Source: Candidatus Humimonas hydrogenitrophica (GTDB lineage: Bacteria > Gemmatimonadota > Gemmatimonadetes > Palauibacterales > Palauibacteraceae). From it: a stretch of 52,189 nucleotides of DNA. The notes under the pieces were generated by a model that was not told the origin of the DNA, searched no databases, and saw only the letters and a list, made by a program, of their open reading frames with translations. The translations under genes and the position numbers were made by a program. The stretch is taken from NCBI GenBank assembly GCA_947581615.1, contig CANPVD010000085.1, forward strand, positions 1-52,189, in the 5' to 3' direction. This document shows, in pieces, positions 51,735 to 52,189 of this stretch (its first letter is position 1; each line of letters starts with the position of its first letter).

Positions 51735-52189
51735 TCAGGTCCCTCCGGCCTCGGCCAGGGTGGCGCCTTCCGGGATCTCGTCCGGCGGCAGTCCGGAGGC
51801 GGCCTCGAGCCGGCCCGTGAAGTTGAAGAAGGAGGCCAGCGCCGTGATCTCCCAGATGGCGCCCTCGTCCCAGTCCACACCCCGCAGCTTCTCGATGTCG
51901 GTGTCGTCCACGAAGCTCGGATTTTCGGTCAGCTTGCTGGCATAGGCGAGCAGGGCCCGGGTCCGTGGGTCCAGATCGTACTCGGGCCACGTCGTGGCGA
52001 ACTCGTGGCTCAGGTGCTCATCGCCCGTGAGGCGGCGGACCGCCGCCGTATGCAGGCCCAGTCAGGGCGCGCCGCCCACTTTTCCGTTGACCACGGTGGC
52101 CAGCATCTCCCGCTGCAGGCGACTGAGCGGCGAGGCCTTGCGAAGGTGGAGATGGCGGTAGAGTGCGCCCGCCGGACCGGCCACGCCGA
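51735..52189 (-). CDS. AhpD/carboxymuconolactone-decarboxylase-family protein, probable selenoprotein (partial)
   Basis: The 5' end lies outside the window. The frame ends at TGA 51735-51737 and is broken once, by TGA at 52062-52064. Before it the sequence reads SPLSRLQREMLATVVNGKVG then GAP; after it LGLHTAAVRRLTGDE, then RTRALLAYASKLTENPSF and a C-terminal ASFFNFTGRLEA. All of this is typical of AhpD-like peroxidase-related proteins. In their CxxC-x3-H motif the UGA falls at the second cysteine, and the His four residues later is kept. A hairpin begins 14 nt after the UGA. A read-through selenoprotein of this fold is the best reading; a decayed gene or a sequencing error are the alternatives. 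Confidence 0.7.
52031..52061 (-). promoter_or_regulatory. Candidate bacterial SECIS element
   Basis: On the minus strand, 14 nt after the UGA, GGCGGCG and CGCCGCC (52047-52041 and 52037-52031) form a perfect 7-bp stem with loop GUC. The loop region reads GGUCC; E. coli fdhF has GGUCU in the same place. The loop starts 21 nt after the UGA, inside the accepted 16-37 nt range, and its first base is G as required. Confidence 0.6.

Noticed and set aside
52062-52064. UGA as the plain stop of an upstream gene
   Set aside because: The frame after it continues the same protein family with conserved His and a C-terminal helix, and no start codon follows for a separate gene.

Overview
The window is a roughly 70% G+C bacterial chromosome segment from a Gram-negative-type cell: it has an RND efflux pump with an outer-membrane channel, several lipoproteins with lipoboxes, a type IV pilin and a twin-arginine lipoprotein. 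The gene mix (VPS10/BNR-type secreted hydrolase, sufCBD-Rieske-sufSU, DUF4382 lipoprotein, long-form IspH) fits Gemmatimonadota or a close relative. That placement is inferred from content, not from a marker gene. Genes are dense, and neighbours very often overlap as GTGA or ATGA. I see no tRNA, rRNA, insertion sequence, phage or CRISPR array.

Layout. 1-1.7 kb: the end of a secreted beta-propeller hydrolase and a convergent prepilin. 1.97-7.8 kb: a minus-strand tripartite efflux operon (outer-membrane channel, fusion protein, RND pump). 7.9-10.6 kb: glycerol-3-phosphate dehydrogenase coupled to a zinc-type dehydrogenase. 10.8-16.8 kb: an iron-sulfur assembly operon sufC-sufB-sufD-Rieske-sufS-sufU behind a strong Fur-box-like site, followed by rsgA, a CoA-type NUDIX hydrolase, an epimerase-like SDR and a convergent Nfu N-domain protein. 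19.7-25 kb: PLP enzymes, an SDR, a zinc ribbon, a membrane protein and ispH. 25.4-31.2 kb: lon, a HAD phosphatase, phosphofructokinase and superoxide dismutase. 31.6-41 kb: envelope and catabolic genes, including two secreted lipoproteins, PAP2 phosphatase, an orphan Mo-hydroxylase FAD/Fe-S subunit, an aminotransferase, a cyanophycinase-like peptidase, an amidohydrolase and an amine oxidase. 41.5-46.5 kb: a TPR protein, an amino-sugar kinase fused to a RapZ C-terminal domain with its nucleotidyltransferase, a broken membrane gene and a His-tailed lipoprotein. 46.6-52.2 kb: a trans-sulfuration enzyme, an NmrA-like protein, a methyltransferase, a Tat-exported amidase, a DUF6487 zinc ribbon and a truncated AhpD/carboxymuconolactone-decarboxylase protein.

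Most notable points. (1) The last gene has an in-frame UGA exactly where AhpD-like proteins carry their second catalytic cysteine. It is followed at the right distance by a hairpin whose loop region resembles a bacterial SECIS, so this is a likely selenoprotein. (2) A cell-wall sugar kinase (AmgK-like) is fused to the RapZ C-terminal domain and coupled to a MurU-like gene, which suggests amino-sugar sensing built into the kinase. (3) A DUF4382 lipoprotein appears to start at an ATT codon. (4) An HbaD/HcrB-like beta subunit keeps all four [4Fe-4S] cysteines but has no partner subunits nearby. (5) A small membrane protein is interrupted by an in-frame amber codon.
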